NCBI RefSeq assembly: GCF_021631985.1
Contig: NZ_CP070225.1
Span: forward strand, 3,596,001 to 3,660,000
Direction: 5' to 3'
DNA length: 64,000 bases
Source: Sandaracinus amylolyticus
GTDB taxonomy: Bacteria > Myxococcota_A > Polyangia > Polyangiales > Sandaracinaceae
The notes beneath the pieces are model-generated. The model did no database searches, was not told the DNA's origin, and worked only from the letters and a program-made list of their open reading frames with translations. The position numbers and the translations under genes were made by a program. Of this stretch, positions 9,198 to 19,028 are shown in pieces (positions within the stretch are counted from its first letter, which is position 1; each line of letters begins with the position of its first letter).

Positions 9198-10939
9198 TCC
9201 CCGTGCTCATCGCTCGCCTCCGACTCTGCTCGGCGCTCGCGCTCACCCTCGCCGCGTGCAGCACCGATCCCACCGCGCTCTACCTCGTGGTCGACACCGA
9301 GCTCGCGGTGCCCGCGGAGGTCGACACGCTCACGATCCGCGTGGAGCCCGAGGACGGCGATGCGGTGGTCCGCGAGATCGATCTCGCCGCGAGCGAGCGC
9401 CCGGTCCGCATCCGCATCGATCCTCGCGACGAGGCCCAGGACGCACCGCTGCGCATCGAGCTCGCGGTCACGCACGACGACGACGAGATCGTGACCCGCA
9501 CCGTCTCGACGCGCTTCGTGCGGGGCAGCGTGCGCGTGCTCGCCGTGCTCCTCGAGCGCGCCTGCATCGCACCGAGCTGTCCCGCCGAGCGCACGTGCGT
9601 GGCCGGCGACTGCGTGTCGCCCGAGATCGATCCGACGACGCTGCCGGTGTGGGATCCGCGCCACGAGCCCGACGTCCCGACGCGCGACGCGGGCACGATC
9701 GACGGAGGCACGTCGCGCGACGACGCCGGGATATCCGACGTCGACACCGGACCTCCCGACGCGTGGGTCGATCCCGAGACGCGCTCCGTCGCGACGCTCG
9801 AGGAGCTGACCGAGGCGGTCCGCTGGGCCGACGCGCGCGCCGGGGCGCAGACGATCCTGCTCGCGGCGGGCACCTACGCGCTTTCCGACGTGCTCGTGAT
9901 CGATCAACACCTGACGCTGCGCGGCCCGAGCCGCTGCGGCGCGGTGCTGTCCAACGACGGCTCCACGCGCGTGCTCCAGGTGACCGACGGAGCGGTGACG
10001 CTCGACGGGCTCACGCTCACCGGCGGCGTCGTGACCGACGGGCACGGCGGTGGGCTCCTGGTGCAGAGCCCCGCGGTCGTCACGCTCGAGCGCAGCTGCG
10101 TCACCGGGAACGCCGCGAACGCGGTCTCGATGGACGCGTCGGGCGGTGGCGTGGCGGTGATCCGCGGCGGGCGGCTCACGGTGCGCGACAGCGACATCGT
10201 CGACAACGGCGCGGGCCAACAGGGCGGCGGCCTCTTCGTGTGGGACGCGTCGGCCGAGCTCGTCGACTGCGACGTCTCGCGCAACCGCATCACGACCGAC
10301 CGCGACTACACCTCGGGCGCCGGCATCTCCTCGATCAACTCGGCGATCACGCTCGATCGCTGTCTCGTCTCCGCGAACGAGACGGTCCGGACGCTCTCGC
10401 GCGCCGCCGACGGCGGCGGCCTCTACGCGTTCCAGGGCAGCGTGCAGATCGCGAGCTCGACGTTCGCGTCGAACCGCGCGCACTACGGCACCGCGATGCT
10501 CGTGCAGGACGTGACCGTCGCGATCTCGTACTCGACGATCGCCGGCAACACGTCCACGCAGCCGAACGGACGCGCGATCTGGAGCCCGAGCAACATGGGC
10601 TTCACGCTCGAGGGCTCGATCGTCGCGAACAACTTCTCGAGCGCCAGCACGCGACTGAACTGCCACGCCACGATCATGTCGCGCGGCGGCAACGTCGCGG
10701 ACGAGCTCCCGGGCGAGGCGGACTTCGACTGCGGCATGCAGATCGGCGCGGCCGGCATCGACCGCGTCGGCGACCCGCGCCTCCTCCCACTGCAGGACCG
10801 CGGGGGCTCCACCGAGACGTTCGCCCTCGACACCGGCAGCGCCGCCATCGCCTTCGCCGGCGACGAGTGCCCGGACGTGGACCAGCGCGGCATGACCCGC
10901 ACTCCGCCCTGCGACTCCGGCGCGTTCGAAACGGAGTGA
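9194..10939 (+). CDS. Lipoprotein: shared N-terminal domain plus parallel beta-helix
   Basis: The precursor is 581 residues from GTG 9194; GTG 9203 is an equally plausible start. The lipobox 'LTLAAC' places the lipidated Cys at residue 22 or 19. Residues to about 130 match the N-terminal domain of the upstream gene ('DPTALYLVVDTELAVPAEV', 'TRFVRGSVRVLAVLLERAC'). After an Asp/Ala/Gly linker the C-terminal 370 residues show pectate-lyase-like right-handed beta-helix rungs (for example 'LVVQS...VTLERSCVTGN', 'LTVRDSDIVDNGAGQQGGG'). A C-terminal tail 'DQRGMTRTPPCDSGAFE' is typical of choice-of-anchor beta-helix proteins. The substrate is probably a polysaccharide or adhesion surface (inference). 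The overlap and the shared domain mark a duplication with C-terminal domain exchange. Confidence 0.8.
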   Translation: MIPVLIARLRLCSALALTLAACSTDPTALYLVVDTELAVPAEVDTLTIRVEPEDGDAVVREIDLAASERPVRIRIDPRDEAQDAPLRIELAVTHDDDEIVTRTVSTRFVRGSVRVLAVLLERACIAPSCPAERTCVAGDCVSPEIDPTTLPVWDPRHEPDVPTRDAGTIDGGTSRDDAGISDVDTGPPDAWVDPETRSVATLEELTEAVRWADARAGAQTILLAAGTYALSDVLVIDQHLTLRGPSRCGAVLSNDGSTRVLQVTDGAVTLDGLTLTGGVVTDGHGGGLLVQSPAVVTLERSCVTGNAANAVSMDASGGGVAVIRGGRLTVRDSDIVDNGAGQQGGGLFVWDASAELVDCDVSRNRITTDRDYTSGAGISSINSAITLDRCLVSANETVRTLSRAADGGGLYAFQGSVQIASSTFASNRAHYGTAMLVQDVTVAISYSTIAGNTSTQPNGRAIWSPSNMGFTLEGSIVANNFSSASTRLNCHATIMSRGGNVADELPGEADFDCGMQIGAAGIDRVGDPRLLPLQDRGGSTETFALDTGSAAIAFAGDECPDVDQRGMTRTPPCDSGAFETE

Positions 10940-11015
10940 GCCAGCGCGCAGGACGCGGGTGCGGCGACGATCGGGCCCGTGGTAACAACGAGGTTTCCCA
11001 CAGAGGAACACCTCC

Positions 11016-12413
<1,398 letters not shown>

Positions 12414-12419
12414 GGCGGC

Positions 12420-12436
12420 GCTACGATTTCCGTAGC
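12420..12436. terminator. Short hairpin between convergent genes
   Basis: GCTACG and CGTAGC pair across a five-base ATTTC loop in the 25-bp gap between the kamA-like and slipin stops. There is no U-tract, so it would be a weak bidirectional terminator at best. Confidence 0.35.
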
Positions 12437-12438
12437 AG

Positions 12439-13260
12439 TCACGCGCGCGCGGTGCGCTCACCGTCGCGCGCGTCGTCTTTCCGTCGACCGTCGGCGCTCG
12501 CCGCGCGACGTCCGACGAGCCCCTCGAGCAGCTCGATCGGCAGCGGGAACACCGTCGTCGAGTTGTTCTCCGCCGCGATCTCCACGAGCGTCTGCAGATA
12601 ACGCAGCTGCAGCGAGCCCGGCTGCGTCGCGAGCACCTCCGCGGCCTCCGCGTACTTGTGCGACGCCTGGAACTCGCCATCGGCGCTGATCACCTTCGCG
12701 CGTCGCTCGCGCTCCGCCTCCGCCTGTCGCGCGATCGCGCGGCGCATCTCCGCGGGCAGCTCGACGTGCTTGATCTCGACGCCCGTGACCTTGATGCCCC
12801 AGGGGTCGCTCGCCGCGTCCATGATCACCTGGATCTTCGCATTCAGCTTCTCGCGCTGCGCGAGCAGGTCGTCGAGCTCGTGCCCGCCCACCACCGAGCG
12901 CAGCGTCGTCTGCGCGAGCTGGCTCGTCGCGTAGTCGTAGTCCTCGACCTGCAGCACCGATTGATCGGGATGCACCACGCGGAAGTAGATCACCGCGTTC
13001 ACCGTGCACGACACGTTGTCGAGGGTGATGACCTCCTGCGGCGGCACGTCCTTCACGCGCGTGCGCAGGTCGACGATGATCATCCGCACGAACGGCGCGA
13101 ACACGAAGCGCAGCCCCGCGCCCTTCACGCCCTGGTAGCGCCCGAGCAGGAAGAGCACGCCGCGCTGGTACTCGGTCACGATGCGGATCGACGACACGAC
13201 GTACCCGAGCACGATCAACGTCGCGACCGCGAGCCCGATCGGCAGTCCCATCCCGATCAT
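12439..13260 (-). CDS. Slipin, SPFH/stomatin-like membrane protein
   Basis: The 273-residue protein has an N-terminal transmembrane segment ('[20 protein letters not shown]', 6-25). An SPFH/PHB domain follows: '[20 protein letters not shown]', '[17 protein letters not shown]', and '[22 protein letters not shown]'. Next come an alanine/glutamate-rich helix and the conserved '[20 protein letters not shown]' tail. Prokaryotic slipins form membrane microdomain scaffolds. They are usually encoded with an NfeD protease that processes them, exactly as here: the ATGA overlap at 13257-13260 couples the two genes. The in-frame ORF extends upstream, but only as a shadow of nfeD. Confidence 0.92.
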   Translation of the reverse strand: MIGMGLPIGLAVATLIVLGYVVSSIRIVTEYQRGVLFLLGRYQGVKGAGLRFVFAPFVRMIIVDLRTRVKDVPPQEVITLDNVSCTVNAVIYFRVVHPDQSVLQVEDYDYATSQLAQTTLRSVVGGHELDDLLAQREKLNAKIQVIMDAASDPWGIKVTGVEIKHVELPAEMRRAIARQAEAERERRAKVISADGEFQASHKYAEAAEVLATQPGSLQLRYLQTLVEIAAENNSTTVFPLPIELLEGLVGRRAASADGRRKDDARDGERTARA

Positions 13261-14594
13261 GCGAGCGCTCCTTCTCCTTCGTCCGCCGCGATCACCCGCA
13301 GCGTCAGCCCGCGCACCGCGATCACCCGGACCGGCGTGCCCGCGGGCAGCGGCACGTCGCTCACTGCGCGCCAGGTCTCGCCGTGCATCCGCACCGCGCC
13401 GCCGCGCCCATCGATCATCGACGCCGCCGCGCCGACCTCGCCGAGCATCGCCTCGACGCCGGTCACGCTCGGCCGCGCGCGCACCCGGCGCACCGCGATC
13501 CCGAGCACCACCGCCGCGACCGCGAGCACGATCGCGAGCGGCACCACGACGCCCCACGACACGCCGACGCTCTCGTCCGCGAAGAACGACGGATCGGCGT
13601 GATCCACGAGCAGCGCCGCCCCCGCCACGAGGCACACCGCGCCCGCGACCGCGAGCAGGCCAGCGCTCGCCACGTGCAGCTCGGCCACGAAGAGCGCGAG
13701 CGCGATCCCGACCAGCGCGATGCCGCCGATCGTCACCGGCACCACTCCGAGCCCGATCGCCGCGAGCAGGAACGACATCGCGCCGATCCCGCCCGCGATG
13801 CCGACCCCCGGCGTCGCGAGCTCGATCATCAGCGCGAAGATCCCGATCACCAGCAGCGCGTACGCGATCGTCGGATCCCCGAGCAGCGCGAGCGTCTGCT
13901 GCGGGATCGTCATCTCGTGCTCGCGCACCTCGGCGCCGCGCGTGTGGAGCGTCCACGCGCGCTCGGGCGAGATCGAGACCACACGACCGTCGATCGCCTC
14001 GAGCAGCGCGCGCTCCGACCCGACCACGAGGTCGATCACGCCGAGGCGTCGTGCCTCGTCCGCCGTGGCCGATGCGCTCTCTCGCACCGCTGCCTCGGCC
14101 CACTCCACGTTGCGCCCGCGCTGCTGCGCGATCGCGCGCGCCAGCGACGCGGTGTCGCTCTCGATCTTCCGCGCGAGCTCGGTGCTCGCCTCGCGACCGT
14201 CGAGCGACACCGGATGTGCCGCGCCCACGCTCGATCCCGGCGCCATCGCCGCGACGTGCGAGGCGAGCAGCACGAACACGCCCGCCGATCCCGCGCGCGC
14301 CCCGCCGGGCGCGACGTGCACGACGATCGGCACCCGCGCCTCGAGGAACGCCCCCGCGATGCGCCGCGTCGGCTCGATCATCCCGCCCGGGGTGTCGACC
14401 CGCACCAGCAGCGCGCAGCCCTCGCGCTCGGCGCGCGCGAGCGCGTCCTCGAGGTACGTCGCGGTGCCCTCGCTCACCACGCCGTGCAGCTCGGCCGCGA
14501 GCACGCACGTGCGCTCCGCGCGTGCCCTCGCCGGCGCTGCTGCGAGCACGAGCGCGAGCACGAAGAGCCCCGCGCCCCACCGCGATCGATCCAT
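13257..14594 (-). CDS. NfeD-type membrane serine protease (ClpP-like domain + NfeD OB fold)
   Basis: The 445-residue protein begins with a signal peptide (about 1-24). A ClpP/crotonase-like protease domain follows (about 30-215); the nucleophile is the Ser of '[10 protein letters not shown]', and a downstream Lys in '[12 protein letters not shown]' is the candidate general base of the Ser-Lys dyad known in this family. Four to five membrane helices follow (about 230-350, for example '[21 protein letters not shown]'). A C-terminal NfeD OB-fold domain (about 375-445) ends the protein. Members cleave stomatin-like partners near their C-terminus. ATG 14594 is preferred because it gives the signal peptide. 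It is the first gene of the nfeD-slipin operon and diverges from the VOC gene. Confidence 0.9.
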   Translation of the reverse strand: MDRSRWGAGLFVLALVLAAAPARARAERTCVLAAELHGVVSEGTATYLEDALARAEREGCALLVRVDTPGGMIEPTRRIAGAFLEARVPIVVHVAPGGARAGSAGVFVLLASHVAAMAPGSSVGAAHPVSLDGREASTELARKIESDTASLARAIAQQRGRNVEWAEAAVRESASATADEARRLGVIDLVVGSERALLEAIDGRVVSISPERAWTLHTRGAEVREHEMTIPQQTLALLGDPTIAYALLVIGIFALMIELATPGVGIAGGIGAMSFLLAAIGLGVVPVTIGGIALVGIALALFVAELHVASAGLLAVAGAVCLVAGAALLVDHADPSFFADESVGVSWGVVVPLAIVLAVAAVVLGIAVRRVRARPSVTGVEAMLGEVGAAASMIDGRGGAVRMHGETWRAVSDVPLPAGTPVRVIAVRGLTLRVIAADEGEGALA

Positions 14595-14746
14595 CACGCG
14601 CGACGTCGATGCATCGCGCGCACCCGAGCTGGGATGGTGAGCGCCGCGCCCTCGGTCGGAAAAAAAGTCGCGCCGGTGTCGGGAGCGACCGCGCTCGTTC
14701 GTCCTCGGGCCGAAACGGCCGGAACGCGGCCCCCACGGAGGACCCC

Positions 14747-15166
14747 ATGAGCATCCTGACCGCCGAGGCATATCTCTCGTTCGACGGCACCGCCGACGCC
14801 GCGATCGCGCTCTACCAGCGCGCCCTCGGAGCCGAGGTCGAGCGCATCCTGCGCTACGGCGACTACCCCGAGCTGGCGAGCATGACCAGTCACACGACGC
14901 GCGTGATGCACGCGGTGCTGCGCATCGGCGCCTCGCGCGTCCTCCTCAACGACGTGCCGCCGGGCACGACGGTTCCGCGCGAGAGCAACATCCGCGTCAC
15001 GCTCGAGCTCGACGACCCGAACGACGCCGCGGTGCGCTTCGACGCGCTCGCCGCCGGCGGCACGGTGCGCTTCCCGTTCGATGACATGTCCGGCGGCAAG
15101 CTGGGCTCGCTCACCGACGCCTACGGCATCTCCTGGACCTTCCACTGCCCCGCGAAGAGCGCGTGA
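14747..15166 (+). CDS. VOC family protein (PhnB-like glyoxalase fold)
   Basis: The 139-residue protein has two beta-alpha-beta-beta-beta modules: '[22 protein letters not shown]' at the start and '[22 protein letters not shown]' in the second half. It ends '[14 protein letters not shown]', typical of the PhnB/3-demethylubiquinone-methyltransferase-like subgroup of the vicinal oxygen chelate superfamily. Many members lack a known reaction, and a catalytic role is not certain. ATG 14747 has a good GGAGG seven bases upstream. It is a single gene divergent from nfeD. Confidence 0.85.
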   Translation: MSILTAEAYLSFDGTADAAIALYQRALGAEVERILRYGDYPELASMTSHTTRVMHAVLRIGASRVLLNDVPPGTTVPRESNIRVTLELDDPNDAAVRFDALAAGGTVRFPFDDMSGGKLGSLTDAYGISWTFHCPAKSA

Positions 15167-15270
15167 TCGCGGTCGAACGATGCCGCGATCGGAGCGGAGC
15201 CGGCGACGGATGCCGGCGTCCGCGGCGATCGCGGTGTCGTCCGCCGGAATGCGACGACGACCCAGAGCCG

Positions 15271-15771
15271 CTAGGGCGACGGCACGAGCTGCACGTCGAG
15301 CTCGGTCTCTGCGCCCGCGCCCACGTAGATCTCCTGCTCGAACGCTTCGTATCCCGGCGCCCACACCCGCACCACGTGCGGCCCCGGCACGAGATCGATC
15401 ACCAGCGCCCCGAGCCCCGCGGGCGCTCCGTCGATCTCGATCTCCGCGCCCGGCGGCACCGAGCGGATCTCGACCCGCCCGCTCACCGCCGCATCGCTCG
15501 CGATCGATCCCGCGGCGATCACGTCGAGATCGATCTCGACCGTGCTCCCCCCGCGCACCTCGACGCGCTCGCTCGCGATCACGAGCGCACCGCGCCGCAG
15601 CTCCACGACGTGCATGCCGCGCGCGAGCCGCACGCGATAACCGCTCACCGGACGCGCGTCGACGTGCACCACACCGCGCTCGTGGGCGCGCACGATCAAC
15701 GTGCCCTCGCTCGCATCCGCTGGAGGCGCGCACGCGGTCAGGAGCACGCAGAGGATCCACCACGCTCGCAT
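15271..15771 (-). CDS. PEGA-domain lipoprotein
   Basis: The 166-residue precursor has a lipobox 'VLLTAC' with Cys14. It contains two beta-repeat segments. The second is a clear PEGA domain (about 97-160): 'VEIRSVPPGAEIEIDGAPAG' followed by 'LVPGPHVVRVWAPGYEAFE'. The first (about 22-85) looks like a diverged copy ('LIVRAHERGVVHVDARPV', 'LARGMHVVELRRG'). PEGA domains are surface or peptidoglycan-associated modules common in Myxococcota. The gene stands alone, 104 bp from the VOC stop and divergent from the gene at 15862. Confidence 0.75.
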   Translation of the reverse strand: MRAWWILCVLLTACAPPADASEGTLIVRAHERGVVHVDARPVSGYRVRLARGMHVVELRRGALVIASERVEVRGGSTVEIDLDVIAAGSIASDAAVSGRVEIRSVPPGAEIEIDGAPAGLGALVIDLVPGPHVVRVWAPGYEAFEQEIYVGAGAETELDVQLVPSP

Positions 15772-15861
15772 CGCGCGATTCTACCCAGCACGCCTCCGCC
15801 GCGGCGCTCTCCTCGTTCGGCGACTTGTATCGCGTGCGCGCTCGTCGGCACCGTCGCGCGC

Positions 15862-16542
15862 ATGGCCCAGACACCGACCCTGCGAACCCCAGTCCTGAAG
15901 ATCCTCCGCGTCGCCACCTTCCACGACGAGGCGCTCGCGACCCACTCGGACCCCGAGCACGCGCGGCTGCGCGCCCGCAACGAGACCGCGACCGCGCAGC
16001 TCGCCGCCTGCCGCGACGAGTACGAGGCCTCGGTGCTCGCGCTCTCGCGGCCGCGCGCGCGGGTCGCGATCGCCGACCGGGCCGCCGACCGCGAGATCGA
16101 TCTGCTCGACCTCGCCGCGCGCCACGCCGACGGAGGCAAGCCCGGCGCGCTGCACGGCCGCCTCTTCCCCCGCGGCAAGACGGTGATCGTGCAGCCGGTC
16201 GGGGCCACCGAGATCGCGGCGCTCGGCGAGCTGATCCGCGCGCTCGACGCCGGCGGCGGGCCCCTGCGCGACGAGTGGCTGGCGCGCATCACGGCAGTGC
16301 GCGACCGCTACGAGAGCGCGCTCGCCGACCGCGAGCGAGCCCGCACGCTCTGCGCGGTCCGGCGCGCCGCCCTCACGGAGGCGCGGCGCGTCTGGATCGA
16401 CTGCTACAAGCAGAACCAGGGCGCGCTGCGGGAGCTGCACGCCTCCGACAAGCGCGCCTACGAGTCGTTCTTCGACGACATCGACCCGCCCACCGGGGGC
16501 GGTGGCGAGAAGGACGAAGGCGGGGAGCCGGAGGGAGCCTGA
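15862..16542 (+). CDS. Helical hypothetical protein upstream of 43-bp repeat array 1
   Basis: I do not recognise this 226-residue protein. It is mostly alpha-helical and highly charged, without signal peptide or membrane segment. It has an N-terminal helical part (about 20-90), a short beta-like stretch 'RGKTVIVQPVGATEIAAL' near 100-117, and a long C-terminal helical region (about 130-205) ending 'DKRAYESFFDDIDPP'. A Gly/Glu-rich tail closes it. ATG 15862 is the first start giving this coherent protein; the frame is open farther upstream but overlaps the opposite-strand lipoprotein. Its stop codon marks the beginning of a 43-bp-period array. Size, helical layout and the aromatic 'FFD/FFR' end are reminiscent of the gene at 35384-36049, which also precedes such an array. 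Confidence 0.55.
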   Translation: MAQTPTLRTPVLKILRVATFHDEALATHSDPEHARLRARNETATAQLAACRDEYEASVLALSRPRARVAIADRAADREIDLLDLAARHADGGKPGALHGRLFPRGKTVIVQPVGATEIAALGELIRALDAGGGPLRDEWLARITAVRDRYESALADRERARTLCAVRRAALTEARRVWIDCYKQNQGALRELHASDKRAYESFFDDIDPPTGGGGEKDEGGEPEGA

Positions 16543-16858
16543 CCTCGATCGCGTGTTCGTCTCTCGATCACGACGGACCGAACGCTCGATCGGGCACCGC
16601 AGAGTCTCGGATCGGACGGAAGTGACGCTCGGGGGAGAGATTCCGAGCATCGACCGCGGGGGACCGAGCGCTCGAGGGGATGTCTCCGGCATTCGGACGA
16701 CGCCCCGAGAGCGCTCTGGGGGAACATTCCGGATCCCGGAACCCCCGCCCAGGGCGCTCTGGGGGAACATTCCGGATCCCGGAAACCTCGCCCAGGGCGC
16801 TCTGGGGGATGCGGAAGGAGACCGGAATCGCGATCGAGGCCGCTCTCGGCGGAGCGTC
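16539..16858 (+). repeat. 43-bp-period tandem repeat array 1, fills the intergenic gap
   Basis: The anchor hexamer (GCGCTC, ACGCTC or CCGCTC) recurs at 16582, 16625, 16668, 16711, 16754, 16797 and 16840, exactly 43 bp apart each time. A weakly matching unit starts at 16539, so about 7.4 units fill the whole space between two convergent stop codons. The two best-conserved units (16711 and 16754) contain GGGGGAACATTCCGGA and an inverted repeat TTCCGG-ATC-CCGGAA. Units nearest the upstream gene are the most diverged. The period is not a multiple of three, so the array is not coding. It has no constant-repeat/variable-spacer structure, so it is not CRISPR. Confidence 0.85.
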
Positions 16859-17677
16859 CTAGCGCTTGCCTCGCCGCAGCCGCGCCACGATCACCTGCGA
16901 CTCGCCGTCGACGCTGAGCGGGCCGCGCGCGAAGTCACCCCAGCGCTCGATCATCTCGAAGCCGTTGTAGTGCAGCAACGCCTCGAGCTCGGCCGGGAAG
17001 AACTGCCGGTGCGCGAGCGGGAGCACCCGCAGATCGCCGGGATCGTCGGGGTTGCGCAGCACCGACGTGACCATCTGGATCTGGGTGGCGGGATCGAACT
17101 GGAACTGCTCGCCGTACTCCCACTTCCGTCCGTCGTTCGGATCGACGATCGGACGGGCGCGATACTGGCGATGCGGATCGCGCACGAACGCGCGGAAGTC
17201 CGGCATCAGCACGTCGAACACGAGGCGCCCGTCGCGCGGCATCAGGTGCGCGCGACACGTCGCGAGCGCGGCCTCCACGTCCTCCCGACGATAGAGGTGC
17301 ATGAACACGTTGAACGGCGCGATCACGAGCCGGAACTTCCGCCGGAGCCGCAGCGAGAGCAGATCGCCCTTCACGATCGACACCCGCTCGCGCGCCGCGA
17401 TCGGCTGTCGCGTCAGCCGCTGACGGAAGCGCTCGAGCATCGAGTCCATGCGATCGACCGCGACCACGTCGATGCCCTCGCGCGCGATCGCGATCGCCAC
17501 GCGCCCGCTGCCCGCGCCGAGCTCGAGCACCGGCCCGCCGATCTCGCGCGCCATCTCGACGTAGAAGCGCACGTCGTGCTTCCGCCGCGCGTAGGTGTGG
17601 TCGTACAGACGCGCGTCGACGTAGTGCGACTCCGACCCGTGTCGCAGCGCGTGCTCGCTCGGCCCTTCGCGCTTCAT
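16859..17677 (-). CDS. Class I SAM-dependent methyltransferase
   Basis: The 272-residue protein has a Rossmann methyltransferase core: motif I 'VLELGAGSGRVAIAIAREG' (about 49-67), an acidic residue ending strand 2 ('VVAVDRM'), then 'FRLVIAPFNVFMHL' and 'RLVFDVLMPD'. The N-terminus ('YVDARLYDHTYARRKHDVRF') resembles the methyltransf_25-type group acting on small molecules. The substrate is unknown. It is the last gene of a four-gene operon. The ATGA overlap at 17674 couples it to the membrane-anchored protein upstream, and its stop abuts repeat array 1. Confidence 0.85.
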   Translation of the reverse strand: MKREGPSEHALRHGSESHYVDARLYDHTYARRKHDVRFYVEMAREIGGPVLELGAGSGRVAIAIAREGIDVVAVDRMDSMLERFRQRLTRQPIAARERVSIVKGDLLSLRLRRKFRLVIAPFNVFMHLYRREDVEAALATCRAHLMPRDGRLVFDVLMPDFRAFVRDPHRQYRARPIVDPNDGRKWEYGEQFQFDPATQIQMVTSVLRNPDDPGDLRVLPLAHRQFFPAELEALLHYNGFEMIERWGDFARGPLSVDGESQVIVARLRRGKR

Positions 17678-18249
17678 TCGTCCGCCAGCTTCAAGAGGTC
17701 CGGCACGTCGGTGAGCACGCGCCCCGGCACCATGCGCTCCACGCGCCAGCGCTCGCCCCCGTCGGAGCCAGCAACGCGTACCACCTCGAACTCCACCTCG
17801 CGACGATACGGCTGGCTCATCACGTCGTATCCCGCGATGCCGCGCAGCGCGATGCGCTGATCCGGCTCGAGCGTGTCCGACTGCTGGAAGAACATCGTGA
17901 GCGGCGCGCCCGCCAGCGCGAGCCACGCCTCGCGCGCCATCTCGCGCTCCTGCGCGTCGAGCTGCGCATCGCGGGCGCGCTTCTCGTGCACCCGCGCCCG
18001 CGCGTCGCCCACCGCGATGCGCTCGGCCGCCTCCCACTCGCGACGTCGCCACGCGTCGTAGAACGACTCCGCGACCGCCTCCGGCGTGCGATCGTCGATG
18101 TGCAGCTCCGCGACCTGCGGTCGCTGCGCCGTCTCCACCGGCGCCTGCTCCGCGCGATCCCGCGCCACCATCCACGCGAGCACGCCGATCACGATCATCG
18201 AGCTCGACGCGGCGAGCACGATCGGCGTCGGCAGTCGATCGCGCTTCAC
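17674..18249 (-). CDS. Membrane-anchored protein of unknown function
   Basis: The 191-residue protein has one N-terminal transmembrane helix ('IVLAASSSMIVIGVLAWMVA', about 10-29). An extracytoplasmic domain follows, starting 'TPEAVAESFYDAWRRREWEAAERIAVG' and continuing with a beta-rich half ('REVEFEVVRVAG', 'RWRVERMVPGRVL'). This helix-then-curved-sheet pattern resembles NTF2-like or DUF4878-type domains, but I cannot confirm the family. It overlaps the HAD gene before it and the methyltransferase after it by four bases each. Confidence 0.6.
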   Translation of the reverse strand: MKRDRLPTPIVLAASSSMIVIGVLAWMVARDRAEQAPVETAQRPQVAELHIDDRTPEAVAESFYDAWRRREWEAAERIAVGDARARVHEKRARDAQLDAQEREMAREAWLALAGAPLTMFFQQSDTLEPDQRIALRGIAGYDVMSQPYRREVEFEVVRVAGSDGGERWRVERMVPGRVLTDVPDLLKLADE

Positions 18250-19028
18250 GCGCTCCTCCGCGCGAGCAGCACGTCGACGATCTCCGCGAAGCCGCGCCCC
18301 CGCGCCTCACGCGCGACGAAGCGCGGCGCGACCGGGAGCGCGTGCAGATGATCCCGCACGTTCGCGACGCCCGCGGTGTGCGCGAAGAACCCGAACGCCG
18401 CCGCGTCGTTCCCCGAGTCCCCGACGAACAAGAAGCGCTCGCGCAGCCGGGCCTCGTCGATGCCGAGCACGTCGGTCACGGCACGCACCGTCCCGCACGC
18501 CTTGTCCCACGCGCCCGGCATCGCGTGCGCGTGCACCGTCGACACCACCGCGCGCGCTCCACACGCCTCGATGATCTCCACGAGCCGCGCGACCCGATCA
18601 CGCGAGAGGCTCACCGTCTCGCCCACGTCGAACGCGAGATCACACCGGCGCAGCGGCTGATCGTCGGCCTCGCGCAGGTCCGGCATCTCCTCGCGCACCC
18701 GCGCCCGAACGCGCCCGAGCACCTCGTCGCCCGCACCCTCGACGTCGAACCACCCACGCCGCGCGATGCGCCCCTCGCGCCAGATCCACCCCGCGCCGTT
18801 CTCGCCGACCGCGAGATCGATCGGCCACATGAGCGCGACCGACTCCATCCACCCGAGCGGCCTGCCCGTCACCGCGATCCGCGCGAGCCCCGCATCGCGC
18901 AGCCGGAAGAGCGCCGCGTACGCCTCCTGCTCGACGACCCCGCCCTTCGTGAGCGTGTCGTCGACGTCGAACACCACGCCCTCGATCGCCCGCGCGCTCT
19001 CCGCGCTCAGCTCCTCGATCGCTCGCAT
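18246..19028 (-). CDS. HAD-superfamily phosphatase (Cof/MPGP-like)
   Basis: The 260-residue protein carries all HAD motifs: motif I 'VVFDVDDTLT' (about 18-27) with the nucleophile Asp, motif II 'VTGRP', and motif IV 'FVGDSGNDAAAFGF'. A C2-type cap lies between them, as in Cof-type or mannosyl-3-phosphoglycerate phosphatases. It should hydrolyse a sugar phosphate or similar small metabolite. Two starts are possible: ATG 19028 (TGATG with the previous stop) or GTG 19031 (GTGA overlap). It is the second gene of the RlmI-HAD-membrane protein-methyltransferase operon. Confidence 0.85.
   Translation of the reverse strand: MRAIEELSAESARAIEGVVFDVDDTLTKGGVVEQEAYAALFRLRDAGLARIAVTGRPLGWMESVALMWPIDLAVGENGAGWIWREGRIARRGWFDVEGAGDEVLGRVRARVREEMPDLREADDQPLRRCDLAFDVGETVSLSRDRVARLVEIIEACGARAVVSTVHAHAMPGAWDKACGTVRAVTDVLGIDEARLRERFLFVGDSGNDAAAFGFFAHTAGVANVRDHLHALPVAPRFVAREARGRGFAEIVDVLLARRSA

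Noticed and set aside
12439-14790. A single long protein fusing NfeD antisense-frame sequence with the slipin
   Set aside because: Only the part from ATG 13260 has SPFH homology. The upstream part is another frame of nfeD, and the ATGA overlap marks two separate genes.
16539-16858. CRISPR array
   Set aside because: The whole 43-bp unit repeats. There is no alternation of constant repeats and unique spacers, and no cas gene is in the window.
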